Assembly: GCA_944325665.1 (NCBI GenBank) | Contig: CALVAY010000001.1 | Coordinates: 227,808 to 291,807 of the forward strand | Length of the DNA: 64,000 nt | Source: Candidatus Gastranaerophilales bacterium | GTDB taxonomy: Bacteria > Cyanobacteriota > Vampirovibrionia > Gastranaerophilales > Gastranaerophilaceae | Direction of reading: 5' to 3' | Shown here: positions 15,643 to 23,179 of the stretch, in pieces | How the letters are laid out: every line of letters starts with the position of its first letter | How positions within the stretch are numbered: position 1 is the first letter of the stretch | Made by a program: the position numbers and the translations under genes | Notes under the pieces: generated by a model | Seen by the model: only the letters and a program-made list of their open reading frames with translations | Database searches by the model: none | What the model was told of the DNA's origin: nothing

Positions 15643-17440
15643 GAAGAAAAAAATATTTGACATTATAATCTATTGTCTTATGTTCCTTTTGGTTTTCGGT
15701 TTTTTAATTTATGCGGGAAGATTTAATGCTTTTGGTAAATTCATTGCCGCAATTGAGTATAAAACTTTTGATATTAGACAGAATATAATTTTACCGCACA
15801 AGGAAAGTGATAAAGACATTGTAATTATAGCCGTTGATGACCCAAGCTATGAATATATTGCGGAAAACTTTGGTACTTGGCCTGTTCCAAGGAGTTTTTG
15901 GGCAAAGCTTATCAAGGGGCTTGAGGTGGCAAATCCTAAGCTGATTGCTTTCGACTTGCTTTTTACAAAACGATTGGGTGCATTGGATGAAGGCGACAAG
16001 GCTTTAATTGAAGCGGTTGCCGATAATCAAAATGTTTATTTATCAATGAATTTTGATAATTATCCTTCAAAAATAAGGAAAGCTCCCGAGTTACCGGATA
16101 ACCTTGAAACAAAGTTAAATAATCCAAATATTATTAAAAACAGTCCCTATCTTTCTTTTACAAATTGCAGAAAAGTAATGGATGAGCTTTTAGCTGTAAC
16201 TTCAAACATTGGTTTTATAAATGTTACAAGGGATGATGACGGAATTATTCGCTATATGTCCCCAATGTTTCATTATAAAGATGCGTATTATGCAAACTTA
16301 ACTACGCTTATTGCGGCAAAATACTTGGGTCTTGACCCTCATAATATGACTATTAACCAAAAAAACGAGTTGGTTTTGGGTAAAAATTATAAAATACCCC
16401 TTAATCCTGACGGCAGGGCAATTATTAACTGGTATGGCAAAGAAGGAACATTTGAGCATGTCAGCTTATGGGAAGTAGATGACGCAATTAATACGGGAAA
16501 TGTTCAGTTCTTAAAAGAAAAATTTGAAAATAAGGTTATTTACATCGGTACAACCGTAACTGCACTTGCTGATATTAAATCAACTCCTGTTTCATATATG
16601 TACCCCGGAGTTGAAACCCATGCTACATTTTTGAATAATATCTTAGACAATAATTTTATCAAACATTCAAGCTTTCAGGTGGATATTTTAATATCTGCAC
16701 TGCTCTGCTTTTTAATCGGTTTTTGCATTTTAAAATTCGATTCCGTTCCTTATTCAATTTTTTGCTCATTGTTGATTTTTGCAGCTTACTTGCTTGTTAC
16801 GATTTTTGTTATGGATTATTTTGACTTGTGGGTAGGTATAGTTCTTCCGCTTTTATCTTCAACGTTGATTTTAATTGCGGCTTACATAACAAAATATCTG
16901 CTAAAATCAAAAGACTATGAACATACATATAAACTTGCAGTAACTGACGGTTTAACAGAGATGTACAACCACAGGTATTTTCAAGAACAAATGATTATGA
17001 ATGTTCAAAATGTGGCAAGATATGGCGGAAGCTTTTCTCTAATTTTAATTGATATTGATTTCTTTAAAAAGTTCAACGATAAACACGGGCACCAAAGCGG
17101 GGACGCTGTTTTAAGACAGGTGGCTCAAACTATTAAAAGGAATATAAGAACATCTGATTTGCCTTGCAGATACGGCGGTGAAGAGATGTCTATTATTTTA
17201 ACCAATACTAAAAAAGAAGACGCTATAACCACCGCAAAAAAAGTTTGGTCAGCGGTAAGAGAAAGAAAATTTGAATTGGCTGACGGAAACTGGGCAAATG
17301 TTACAATAAGCGTAGGTGTTGCATCTATGCCTGATAACGGCTCTAACCCTCAAGAGTTGATTGAATTTGCTGATAAGTGTTTGTATAAAGCCAAGCAAAA
17401 CGGTCGTGATCAGGTCGTATCCGACATCGAAGAACCTTAA
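15635..17440 (+). CDS. CHASE2-domain diguanylate cyclase
   Basis: From ATG 15635 (601 aa) the order is: N-terminal membrane segment (IIIYCLMFLLVFGFLIYAG), extracellular CHASE2 sensor (KDIVIIAVDDPSYEYI, GTWPVPRSFWAKLI, IGFINVTRDDDGIIRYM, about 40-340), three further membrane helices (about 350-425), then a GGDEF domain. The cyclase has DGLTEMYNHRYF, LIDIDFFKKFNDKHGHQSGD and the signature as GGEEM, a permitted variant of GGEEF. RTSD five residues before the signature is a product-inhibition I-site (RxxD). It should make c-di-GMP in response to an extracellular cue. The start codon overlaps the preceding small gene. Confidence 0.93.
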   Translation: MNKKKKIFDIIIYCLMFLLVFGFLIYAGRFNAFGKFIAAIEYKTFDIRQNIILPHKESDKDIVIIAVDDPSYEYIAENFGTWPVPRSFWAKLIKGLEVANPKLIAFDLLFTKRLGALDEGDKALIEAVADNQNVYLSMNFDNYPSKIRKAPELPDNLETKLNNPNIIKNSPYLSFTNCRKVMDELLAVTSNIGFINVTRDDDGIIRYMSPMFHYKDAYYANLTTLIAAKYLGLDPHNMTINQKNELVLGKNYKIPLNPDGRAIINWYGKEGTFEHVSLWEVDDAINTGNVQFLKEKFENKVIYIGTTVTALADIKSTPVSYMYPGVETHATFLNNILDNNFIKHSSFQVDILISALLCFLIGFCILKFDSVPYSIFCSLLIFAAYLLVTIFVMDYFDLWVGIVLPLLSSTLILIAAYITKYLLKSKDYEHTYKLAVTDGLTEMYNHRYFQEQMIMNVQNVARYGGSFSLILIDIDFFKKFNDKHGHQSGDAVLRQVAQTIKRNIRTSDLPCRYGGEEMSIILTNTKKEDAITTAKKVWSAVRERKFELADGNWANVTISVGVASMPDNGSNPQELIEFADKCLYKAKQNGRDQVVSDIEEP

Positions 17441-17451
17441 TTTTGATTAAT

Positions 17452-17480
17452 TTGCGAAAGAATTTTATTCGTAATATAAT
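17452..17480 (+). promoter_or_regulatory. Promoter for ssb
   Basis: TTGCGA at 17452-17457 and TATAAT at 17475-17480 are separated by 17 bases, a good sigma-70 layout. Transcription would begin near 17487 and give a leader of about 32 bases with an AAAGG sequence. A second TATAAT at 17512-17517 is only one base from the ssb ATG and cannot serve it. Confidence 0.55.
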
Positions 17481-17518
17481 CTTGTCAAAAGAAATTTTGA
17501 AAGGTTAGTAATATAATT

Positions 17519-17848
17519 ATGGTTAATTCGGTTGTAATTGTTGGAAGAGTTGGGCAAGACCCCGAGATGAAATATTTTGAAAGCGGTAAAGTCAGAACAA
17601 GTTTTTCTGTTGCCGTAAATCGTTGGAATGCCCGTACAAAAGAGCAAATTACCGACTGGTTTAATGTTGACGTATGGGATAAGCAAGCAGAGTTTGCCGG
17701 TGAATGGGTTAAAAAAGGTGCTCTTGTAAGCGTTGAAGGAAGACTTGCCGTTAACAAATGGCAAGGCGCAGACGGTGAGCCTCAGATGAGATATTTAATA
17801 GTTGCTCAAAATATTAATTTTGTCGGCTCAAAAAGAGAAGAGAATTAA
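17519..17848 (+). CDS. ssb: Single-stranded DNA-binding protein, short form
   Basis: The 109-residue product is one OB fold of the SSB family: MVNSVVIVGRVGQDPEMKYF, ADN-type aromatic/basic strand VAVNRWNARTKEQITDWFNV, VKKGALVSVEGRLAVNKWQG and RYLIVAQNINFVGS. It stops at KREEN, soon after the fold, and lacks the long linker and the acidic DDDIPF-type tip through which many SSBs bind PriA, RecQ and others. It could be the housekeeping SSB of a lineage with a reduced tail or a second, specialised copy; the sequence cannot tell. The DUF1537 gene begins four bases after its stop, so the two are cotranscribed. Confidence 0.93.
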   Translation: MVNSVVIVGRVGQDPEMKYFESGKVRTSFSVAVNRWNARTKEQITDWFNVDVWDKQAEFAGEWVKKGALVSVEGRLAVNKWQGADGEPQMRYLIVAQNINFVGSKREEN

Positions 17849-17851
17849 TAA

Positions 17852-19171
17852 ATGATTTTATCTGACGTAATAGGTATAATTGCCGATGATTTAACCGGCG
17901 CAAACGACACTGCCTTGCAATTCTTTCTTAAGGGTTCAAATACGGAAATTCTTTTGGGCTATGACGATGAGCTTCAAAATCACATTAATGTCGGCACATG
18001 GGCAATTTCAACCGAATCAAGAAATATAGATAAAAACGATGCTGCAAAAAGAGTTTATAACACTGTTTTAGAATTAAAAGAAAAACTCAAGGTAGAACAT
18101 TTTTACAAAAAAATCGATTCTACGCTGCGCGGCAATATTACCTATGAAATCTTTGCAGCACTTGAAGCAACAGGTTGTGATGCTGCCGTTGTTGCTCCTG
18201 CTTTTGTACAAGAGGGCAGAATAACAATAGGCGGTTATCAGCTCCTAAAAGGTGTTCCGATTGAAAGAACAGATGCGGCAAGAGATCCGTCTGCCCCGAT
18301 ATATGAGTCTTATGTTCCTGACATTTTAAAAAAATCGTTGGGCGATAACGCTAAAAACATGCTTGCTTCAATTGAATTGAACGTTATTGCAAAAGGTGCG
18401 GGCCCGATAGCGCAAAAATTGAGCGAATTAATTTCACAGGGCAAAAAAATTATAGTTGTGGATTGTGTTTCAACCGTTGACTTTGAGCAAATAGTTCTTG
18501 CTATGCAAAAATCCCCGCACAATATTCTTCCCTGTGGTGCGGCAGGCTTAGCTCAGGCGTTAGCCCCAATTTGGCTCGGGGATATAAAAATAAATAAAAC
18601 AACAAAAACCGTTCCCAAATTACCAAAATTAATTCTCTCGGGCTCTGCTACATCCTTAAGCGCCTTGCAGCTTAAAAAGCTTGAAAATGAGGATGATTAT
18701 TCAAATAAAACATATTTTATTTCGCTTTCACTTAACGATATTATTAGCGGAATATCTGAAACATTAGAGAATAGAATTGTTGAAAACTTGGTGCAGGACA
18801 ATATTGTAGCGGTTCACGTAAGTGATATGGTTGAAGAAATTAAAACCGATGAAGCTAAAAGTCTTTTAATTGATGAAGGAATTTCAAAAGAAGTTCTTTC
18901 AAAGAGAATTACGGCATTTTTGGCCGAACTTGCTTCAAGAATAAAGAAACGTTCCGAGTTTATTTTAATAACAATTGGCGGAGAAACCTCGCAAGCATGT
19001 TGTGCGGCGGTTGACGCCAAATATTTACAAGTTGTTGATGCAATTTTACCTTCAATACCTTTGTGTATCGACTCAAGCGCTCAGATTATTGTTACTAAAT
19101 CGGGCAACTTGGGTAATTCTTCAACCTTGATTGAAATTATGCAATATTTTGAGCATCACGAAAATGTATAA
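17852..19171 (+). CDS. Four-carbon acid sugar kinase family protein (DUF1537)
   Basis: The 439-residue protein has the DUF1537 N-terminal ATP-dependent kinase signature IIADDLTGANDTALQFF and KKIDSTLRGNI, the substrate region VVAPAFVQEGRITIGGYQLLKGVPI, and the C-terminal nucleotide-binding domain (LILSGSATSLSALQLKKL; TIGGETSQACCAAV). This family phosphorylates D-threonate, D-erythronate or related four-carbon acids (DtnK, OtnK, DenK). Its stop overlaps the start of a PdxA-type dehydrogenase by 8 bases, the arrangement known for the D-threonate/D-erythronate route in which kinase plus PdxA2 lead to dihydroxyacetone phosphate. The exact substrate cannot be read from the sequence. Confidence 0.85.
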   Translation: MILSDVIGIIADDLTGANDTALQFFLKGSNTEILLGYDDELQNHINVGTWAISTESRNIDKNDAAKRVYNTVLELKEKLKVEHFYKKIDSTLRGNITYEIFAALEATGCDAAVVAPAFVQEGRITIGGYQLLKGVPIERTDAARDPSAPIYESYVPDILKKSLGDNAKNMLASIELNVIAKGAGPIAQKLSELISQGKKIIVVDCVSTVDFEQIVLAMQKSPHNILPCGAAGLAQALAPIWLGDIKINKTTKTVPKLPKLILSGSATSLSALQLKKLENEDDYSNKTYFISLSLNDIISGISETLENRIVENLVQDNIVAVHVSDMVEEIKTDEAKSLLIDEGISKEVLSKRITAFLAELASRIKKRSEFILITIGGETSQACCAAVDAKYLQVVDAILPSIPLCIDSSAQIIVTKSGNLGNSSTLIEIMQYFEHHENV

Positions 19172-20042
19172 AATAGCTATTACAACAGGCGATTTATTAG
19201 GTATCGGGGCTGAAATTACAAAAAAGGCTCTTGATATTTTAAATCTGCCTAAAGATGAAGTATTGATAATCGGTCAAAAAATTTCCGAAAAATATGACAC
19301 AATTGAAGTGGATACATCTGATAACGGAAAGTTTTGTTACGAAACGCTCAAGATTGCTTCAAATTTAGCTAAAGAAGGTAAAATTAAAGCAATTGTTACT
19401 GCTCCGGTTGCAAAAATTGCACTTTTAAAGTCGGGTTATAATTTTTCAGGACAAACAGAAGTCCTTGAAAAAATGTTTAATAAAAAAGCTGAGATGCTCT
19501 TTATTGCAAATGATTTTAGAGTTATGCTCCTAACTCGCCACCTTGCACTTAAGGATGTGAAAATTACAAAGGAGCTTATGTTTGATAAGGTTTTAAGGTT
19601 GAATAAATTTTTGGTCGAATATTGTAAAATAGCTAAGCCAAAAATTGCACTTTGTGCCCTAAACCCTCATGCTGGCGAAGAAGGTATGCTCGGGCGAGAA
19701 GAGATAGATACTATAACACCTGCTGTTTGTGAGCTTAGAGAGTCCGGTATTGACATAACCGAGCCCAAAAGTGCGGACGGGCTATTTGCAAGCGTGGGTA
19801 AAAAATATTTATCTAACCAAAAGCAAGACTATGACGCTATTGTTGCCTGTTACCACGACCAAGGACTTTGTCCCGTAAAGGCTTTAGCTTTTGATAATAC
19901 TGTCAATACATCTATTGGACTTGATGTTATAAGGACTTCGCCTTCATCAGGAACCGCTTATGATATTGCGGGCAAGGGCATTGCCAACCCTTGCGGAATG
20001 GTTGAAGCAATTAAACTTGCATACAAACTTAACAAAAATTAA
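19164..20042 (+). CDS. PdxA-family 4-phosphohydroxyacid dehydrogenase (PdxA2-type)
   Basis: Starting at ATG 19164 (292 aa; overlap ATGTATAA with the kinase stop) the product has the PdxA pattern: AITTGDLLGIGAEI, AIVTAPVAKIALLKSG with the adjacent Gln-Thr-Glu (SGQTEVL), LLTRHLALKDV, ALNPHAGEEGMLGREE, and YHDQGLCPVKAL with the metal-binding His residues, ending DVIRTSPSSGTAYDIAGKG. PdxA itself oxidises 4-phosphohydroxythreonine in vitamin B6 synthesis; PdxA2 oxidises 4-phospho-D-threonate or erythronate. Coupling to a DUF1537 kinase favours the catabolic role, but a B6 role is not excluded because no other pdx gene is in view. Confidence 0.85.
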   Translation: MYKIAITTGDLLGIGAEITKKALDILNLPKDEVLIIGQKISEKYDTIEVDTSDNGKFCYETLKIASNLAKEGKIKAIVTAPVAKIALLKSGYNFSGQTEVLEKMFNKKAEMLFIANDFRVMLLTRHLALKDVKITKELMFDKVLRLNKFLVEYCKIAKPKIALCALNPHAGEEGMLGREEIDTITPAVCELRESGIDITEPKSADGLFASVGKKYLSNQKQDYDAIVACYHDQGLCPVKALAFDNTVNTSIGLDVIRTSPSSGTAYDIAGKGIANPCGMVEAIKLAYKLNKN

Positions 20043-20112
20043 TAAAAATATACTACAAATGTAAAAAATATTGTATAATTAAAATGTAAAGTTTAATTAA
20101 GATTGCGGTATT

Positions 20113-20397
20113 ATGTCATTTAACATTAATGGTCCTTCAAATAAGCCTGTAATCCAAGAAGCCCAAAACATGATGAACAACGGCGGCGGTGGCAACTTGG
20201 GCTACTTTATGCGCGAAAATTCCGATGAGGCTATTAAGTTTGTTGATAATGACGAGGAAGATACCTTTGAAAAATCAATAGAACTTGATGATTTAAAGGA
20301 TGACGAAAATTTACTTTTAATTGACAGACTTGTTCTTCTTTTAAAGAGAATTTGGCGTGCTCTTGTTTCTGCGTTTTGTCAAAAAACGGAGAAATAA
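20113..20397 (+). CDS. Small acidic protein of unknown function (94 aa)
   Basis: This 94-residue protein begins MSFNINGPSNKPVIQEAQNM, has a Gly/Asn-rich patch (NNGGGGNLG), an acidic middle (FVDNDEEDTFEKSIELDDLK) and an amphipathic basic C-terminal helix (LLLIDRLVLLLKRIWRALVSAF) that could bind a membrane surface. I recognise no family. A TATAAT at 20074-20079 lies about 33 bases before the ATG; no Shine-Dalgarno sequence is visible. It precedes the zinc-ribbon gene by 35 bases, which has its own promoter-like sequence. Confidence 0.6.
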   Translation: MSFNINGPSNKPVIQEAQNMMNNGGGGNLGYFMRENSDEAIKFVDNDEEDTFEKSIELDDLKDDENLLLIDRLVLLLKRIWRALVSAFCQKTEK

Positions 20398-20398
20398 T

Positions 20399-20426
20399 TT
20401 GACTTTATAGCCTAAAACATTAAAAA
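20399..20426 (+). promoter_or_regulatory. Promoter for the zinc-ribbon gene, leaderless layout
   Basis: TTGACT at 20399-20404 starts just after the previous gene's stop. After a 16-bp spacer comes TAAAAA at 20421-20426, then exactly 6 bases and the ATG at 20433, with no Shine-Dalgarno sequence. The -10 box is weak at its last base but spacing matches the other leaderless candidates in this window. Confidence 0.4.
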
Positions 20427-20432
20427 CAAACT

Positions 20433-20816
20433 ATGAAAAGTTTGTTTGATATTTTATTAAGACGCTCAAAGTGCGCTCATACTCATGCACTTATAAATAC
20501 TAATGAAGGCTATTGCCCTGATTGCGGAGTGTTTTTAAAAAAATATTTTTATATCGTAAGATGCTCGTGCTGTGATGTCAAAAGAGAAGCGAAGGTTTAT
20601 TTTGGCGATATTTTGCCTAAAGAAAAATTTTGCACAAATTGCGGCTCTAAAGATTTTTACGTAGAAAAGCTTGATGTAATAAGCTTTATCGATATTTCTT
20701 ATGCTATTCACACAAAGGAAATTGTCGATTTAGAACATTTTGATTTTGCAAATCATCAGGTTTGGGTTGACGAGAATAAAACAGTGCAAATGAAATTCTT
20801 AGGCAAATGCGTTTAA
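20433..20816 (+). CDS. Zinc-ribbon protein of unknown function (127 aa)
   Basis: The protein has three CxxC-type pairs: CPDCG near residue 30, CSCC near residue 45 and CTNCG near residue 67, with an upstream CAHTH, giving enough ligands for one or two zinc ribbons in the first 70 residues. The C-terminal half (YVEKLDVISFIDISYAIHTK onward) is a small alpha/beta part without known motifs. It has no signal peptide or membrane segment, so it should be cytoplasmic and may bind nucleic acid or protein. No family name can be given. A strong hairpin follows the stop codon. Confidence 0.65.
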   Translation: MKSLFDILLRRSKCAHTHALINTNEGYCPDCGVFLKKYFYIVRCSCCDVKREAKVYFGDILPKEKFCTNCGSKDFYVEKLDVISFIDISYAIHTKEIVDLEHFDFANHQVWVDENKTVQMKFLGKCV

Positions 20817-20817
20817 A

Positions 20818-20841
20818 AAAAGACCGCTTATGCGGTCTTTT
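20818..20841. terminator. Bidirectional intrinsic terminator
   Basis: A 10-bp stem, AAAAGACCGC (20818-20827) and GCGGTCTTTT (20832-20841), closes a TTAT loop, with A and T runs on both sides. It sits between two convergent genes (zinc-ribbon plus, HExxH protein minus) and can stop both. Confidence 0.9.
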
Positions 20842-20846
20842 AAATT

Positions 20847-21497
20847 TTACAGATTTTCTTCAAACCCGGGCGATCTTTCAGGCAGGTTTTGATAGCCCTT
20901 GTTTGAGATAACAAATTTTCTTATGTGCGAGCTTGTGTAATTTCCTTTTACAAAGAGCTTTTTAAGTACCGTTTCTCTTTCAACCAAAGGATGTGAGATT
21001 TTTTCTAATTCGGGATTATCCTCGCTCAACTGCGTCCAAACGGCAGCTTCAAGAGTCCAAGCGTAAGTTTCTTCGTTTAGCGAGTTAAGCTCGTCCTGAT
21101 GAATTGCCTCATGTGCCAAAAGTGCTGCAAGGGCTTCTTTTGGTGCATCTTTATGTTTTTGATTTATGTAAATATAAAGTTTTCCTGCCTTTTTCCAGCC
21201 CAAAGCATCAAAATTTGCATAGGCCTGATTAATTTGTGAAAGGTCTTTAAATTCAATTTTAATCGGTTTTGATGTTAAATTGCTGCCTAAAATTGCTCTT
21301 CTTGAATATTCGCCCGTTGTATCTTTTAAAAGTTCAAGCGCTTGAATTACATTAAAGTCATCCGTATTTTTCTTGTAAGTTTTAAGCAGTGTATCAACAT
21401 TTTGACTATCGTTTTCAACAATAGCGTAAGAAGGCAAACTAAATGCCAAGCTTAGCACTAAAGCTCCCATAAACACATTTTTAACAATCTTTTTCAT
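20847..21497 (-). CDS. Secreted HExxH-motif protein, putative metallopeptidase
   Basis: From ATG 21497 (216 aa; GAGGATG upstream) the protein has a signal peptide ending near PSYA and a mature part containing AALLAHEAIHQDELNS, an HExxH zinc motif followed by NEETYAWTLEAAVW about 10 residues on. A Glu-Ala-type third ligand in that second helix is common in gluzincin-like peptidases. The preceding strand GKLYIYINQKHKDAP fits the edge strand of such folds. Catalysis is not proven; the protein is small and could be an immunity-type or structural zinc protein. An in-frame TTG at 21512 gives a longer form but would include the Shine-Dalgarno sequence. Confidence 0.6.
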   Translation of the reverse strand: MKKIVKNVFMGALVLSLAFSLPSYAIVENDSQNVDTLLKTYKKNTDDFNVIQALELLKDTTGEYSRRAILGSNLTSKPIKIEFKDLSQINQAYANFDALGWKKAGKLYIYINQKHKDAPKEALAALLAHEAIHQDELNSLNEETYAWTLEAAVWTQLSEDNPELEKISHPLVERETVLKKLFVKGNYTSSHIRKFVISNKGYQNLPERSPGFEENL

Positions 21498-21571
21498 AAT
21501 ACTCATCCTCAAAATTTAGCTTATAAAAATATTATGACATATTTATTTTATAAGGAAAATTTTTTCAAAAT

Positions 21572-22795
21572 CTATATTGAGTTTTTCTTTTCTTGCTCGC
21601 CTGTGGCAAGGTTTTTGACTGTATAAAAATTGTTTTCTATTTCATCTTCGCCTAAAATTACGGCAAAATTTGCAACTTTTGAGGCTTTTTCTAATTGCTT
21701 TGCAAATTTTCTGTTTTGCATATCAAAATCACACTTAAAGCCTTTTTCTCTTAATTCCTTGCAAAGTTTAAGCGCGTATTGCGGATATTTTGAAACAACA
21801 AAATAATCAAGCTTGTCTTCTTCAACTTTTTGCACCAGTTCAAAAAGTCTTTCTACGCCTAGTGCCCAACCAACAGCGGGAGTAGGAACTCCGCCAAGCA
21901 TTTCAACTAAGCCGTCATACCTTCCGCCGCCGCAAACAGCATTTTGCGAACCTAAGGAATTGCTTTTAATTTCAAAAACGGTTCTTGTGTAATAATCAAG
22001 ACCTCTTACAAGGAGTTTGTTTCTTTTGTATTTAATTCCAAGTGTTTCCAGATATTTTTGCACTTCTTCAAAGTGTTGTGAACACTCTTCGCATACATAA
22101 TCATTCAAAATTACCTTTTTTATCTCTTCTTTTTCAAAGATTTTTTGGCAATTTTCATCTTTGCAGTCTAAAATTCTAAGCGGATTTTTTTCATACCTTA
22201 CTTGGCAGTCTTGGCAAAGTTCACCAAGATAAGGCTTTAAAACTTCTTTAATTGAGTTTCTGTATTCTTCCCTGCACTTTGGACAGCCTAAAGTGTTAAT
22301 TTCAACCTCGAGATTATCTACCCCTACTGACTTTAAAAACTCACTTGCCATAAGGATAACTTCAGCATCGGCACTTGCTTCTTTTGCACCAAAAAGCTCA
22401 ACTCCTATTTGGTGAAATTGTCTTTGACGTCCTGCTTGCGGACGCTCGTAGCGAAACATCGGGCCAAAGTACCAAAATTTTTGCGGTGGAGATTGTCTTG
22501 AAATATTGTGCTCAATGTACGCCCTTACTACTCCTGCCGTGTTTTCGGGTCGAAGAGTTATTGAGTTTTCACTTTTGTCTTTTCCGCCAACCGAGAACGT
22601 GTACATTTCTTTGTTTACAATATCAGTTGAATCACCTACTCCTCTTTTGAAAAGCTCGGTTGCCTCAAAAATCGGCGTTCTAATTTCTTTATAGTTGGCA
22701 TTTTGAAAAATTCTTTTTGCGTTTTGTTCAATCATCTGCCAAGTTAGGGTATCAAGCCCGATTATGTCTTTTGTTCCGCGTTGTGCTTTAATCAT
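21572..22795 (-). CDS. hisS: Histidyl-tRNA synthetase
   Basis: The 407-residue protein has the class II synthetase core with motif 2 (FWYFGPMFRYERPQAGRQRQFHQIGVE, quoted in part: MFRYERPQAGRQRQF), the HisRS-specific LVRGLDYYTRTVFEI and GGGRYDGLVEMLGG, motif 3 GWALGVERLFEL, and a C-terminal anticodon-binding domain (DYFVVSKYPQYALKLCKELR). It also carries a CPKC...CQDC...CEEC-type cysteine set in the insertion region. The ATG at 22795 follows GAGGA; an upstream in-frame TTG at 22810 lies over that ribosome site and is rejected. It charges tRNA-His. Confidence 0.95.
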   Translation of the reverse strand: MIKAQRGTKDIIGLDTLTWQMIEQNAKRIFQNANYKEIRTPIFEATELFKRGVGDSTDIVNKEMYTFSVGGKDKSENSITLRPENTAGVVRAYIEHNISRQSPPQKFWYFGPMFRYERPQAGRQRQFHQIGVELFGAKEASADAEVILMASEFLKSVGVDNLEVEINTLGCPKCREEYRNSIKEVLKPYLGELCQDCQVRYEKNPLRILDCKDENCQKIFEKEEIKKVILNDYVCEECSQHFEEVQKYLETLGIKYKRNKLLVRGLDYYTRTVFEIKSNSLGSQNAVCGGGRYDGLVEMLGGVPTPAVGWALGVERLFELVQKVEEDKLDYFVVSKYPQYALKLCKELREKGFKCDFDMQNRKFAKQLEKASKVANFAVILGEDEIENNFYTVKNLATGEQEKKNSI

Positions 22796-23179
22796 TTTCT
22801 TTTTCCTCAATTTCCAAGGAATATTCTACTATAAAACTAAAATTTAACCAGTATTTCAATAATTTTGTATTTTTTTTAACTGCCTGTTAGCTGGAAGCGG
22901 TTTTTTTAATATTTGAAAGTCCTTATATACTTATGCGTATTCTCTCGGCAAATTTCTCCGGTGTAAGACTGTTGCTTCTCTCGAGGTTTTATGCTGTTGC
23001 TAATTAGTTCTTGATATTTCATTATCATAACCTATAATAAATAGTTGAATGCTCTATAATTATGTATAAATACGGCTAATCAATGTAACAAAATATTAAA
23101 TAAGCCTTATAGATATGGCAAAAAAAATTATTCATATTTTTTCTTTAGGGTATAAAGGAACAATGGGAAGGGATAAAAA
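22796..23179. other. Gene-free 384-bp divergent region with repeats and a hairpin
   Basis: This is the longest stretch without a gene. Near hisS there is a minus-strand promoter-like TATAGT/TAGAAT. At 22878-22902 AACTGC pairs with GCGGTT (one G-T pair) around a 13-base loop and is followed by a T run on the plus strand, resembling a weak terminator. Two short words occur twice: CTGTTGCT at 22969-22976 and 22994-23001, and TCTCTCG at 22941-22947 and 22977-22983. The plus-strand promoter for the 23180 gene lies at 23011-23038. No tRNA or recognisable small RNA fold was found by eye; a small RNA is possible. Confidence 0.5.
23011..23038 (+). promoter_or_regulatory. Promoter for the anchored-protein gene at 23180
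   Basis: TTGATA at 23011-23016 and TATAAT at 23033-23038 have a 16-bp spacer, the best sigma-70 match in this gap. The transcript would have a leader of about 135 bases before the ATG at 23180. A further TATAAT at 23055-23060 and TATAAA at 23151-23156 could be alternative -10 boxes. Confidence 0.5.
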
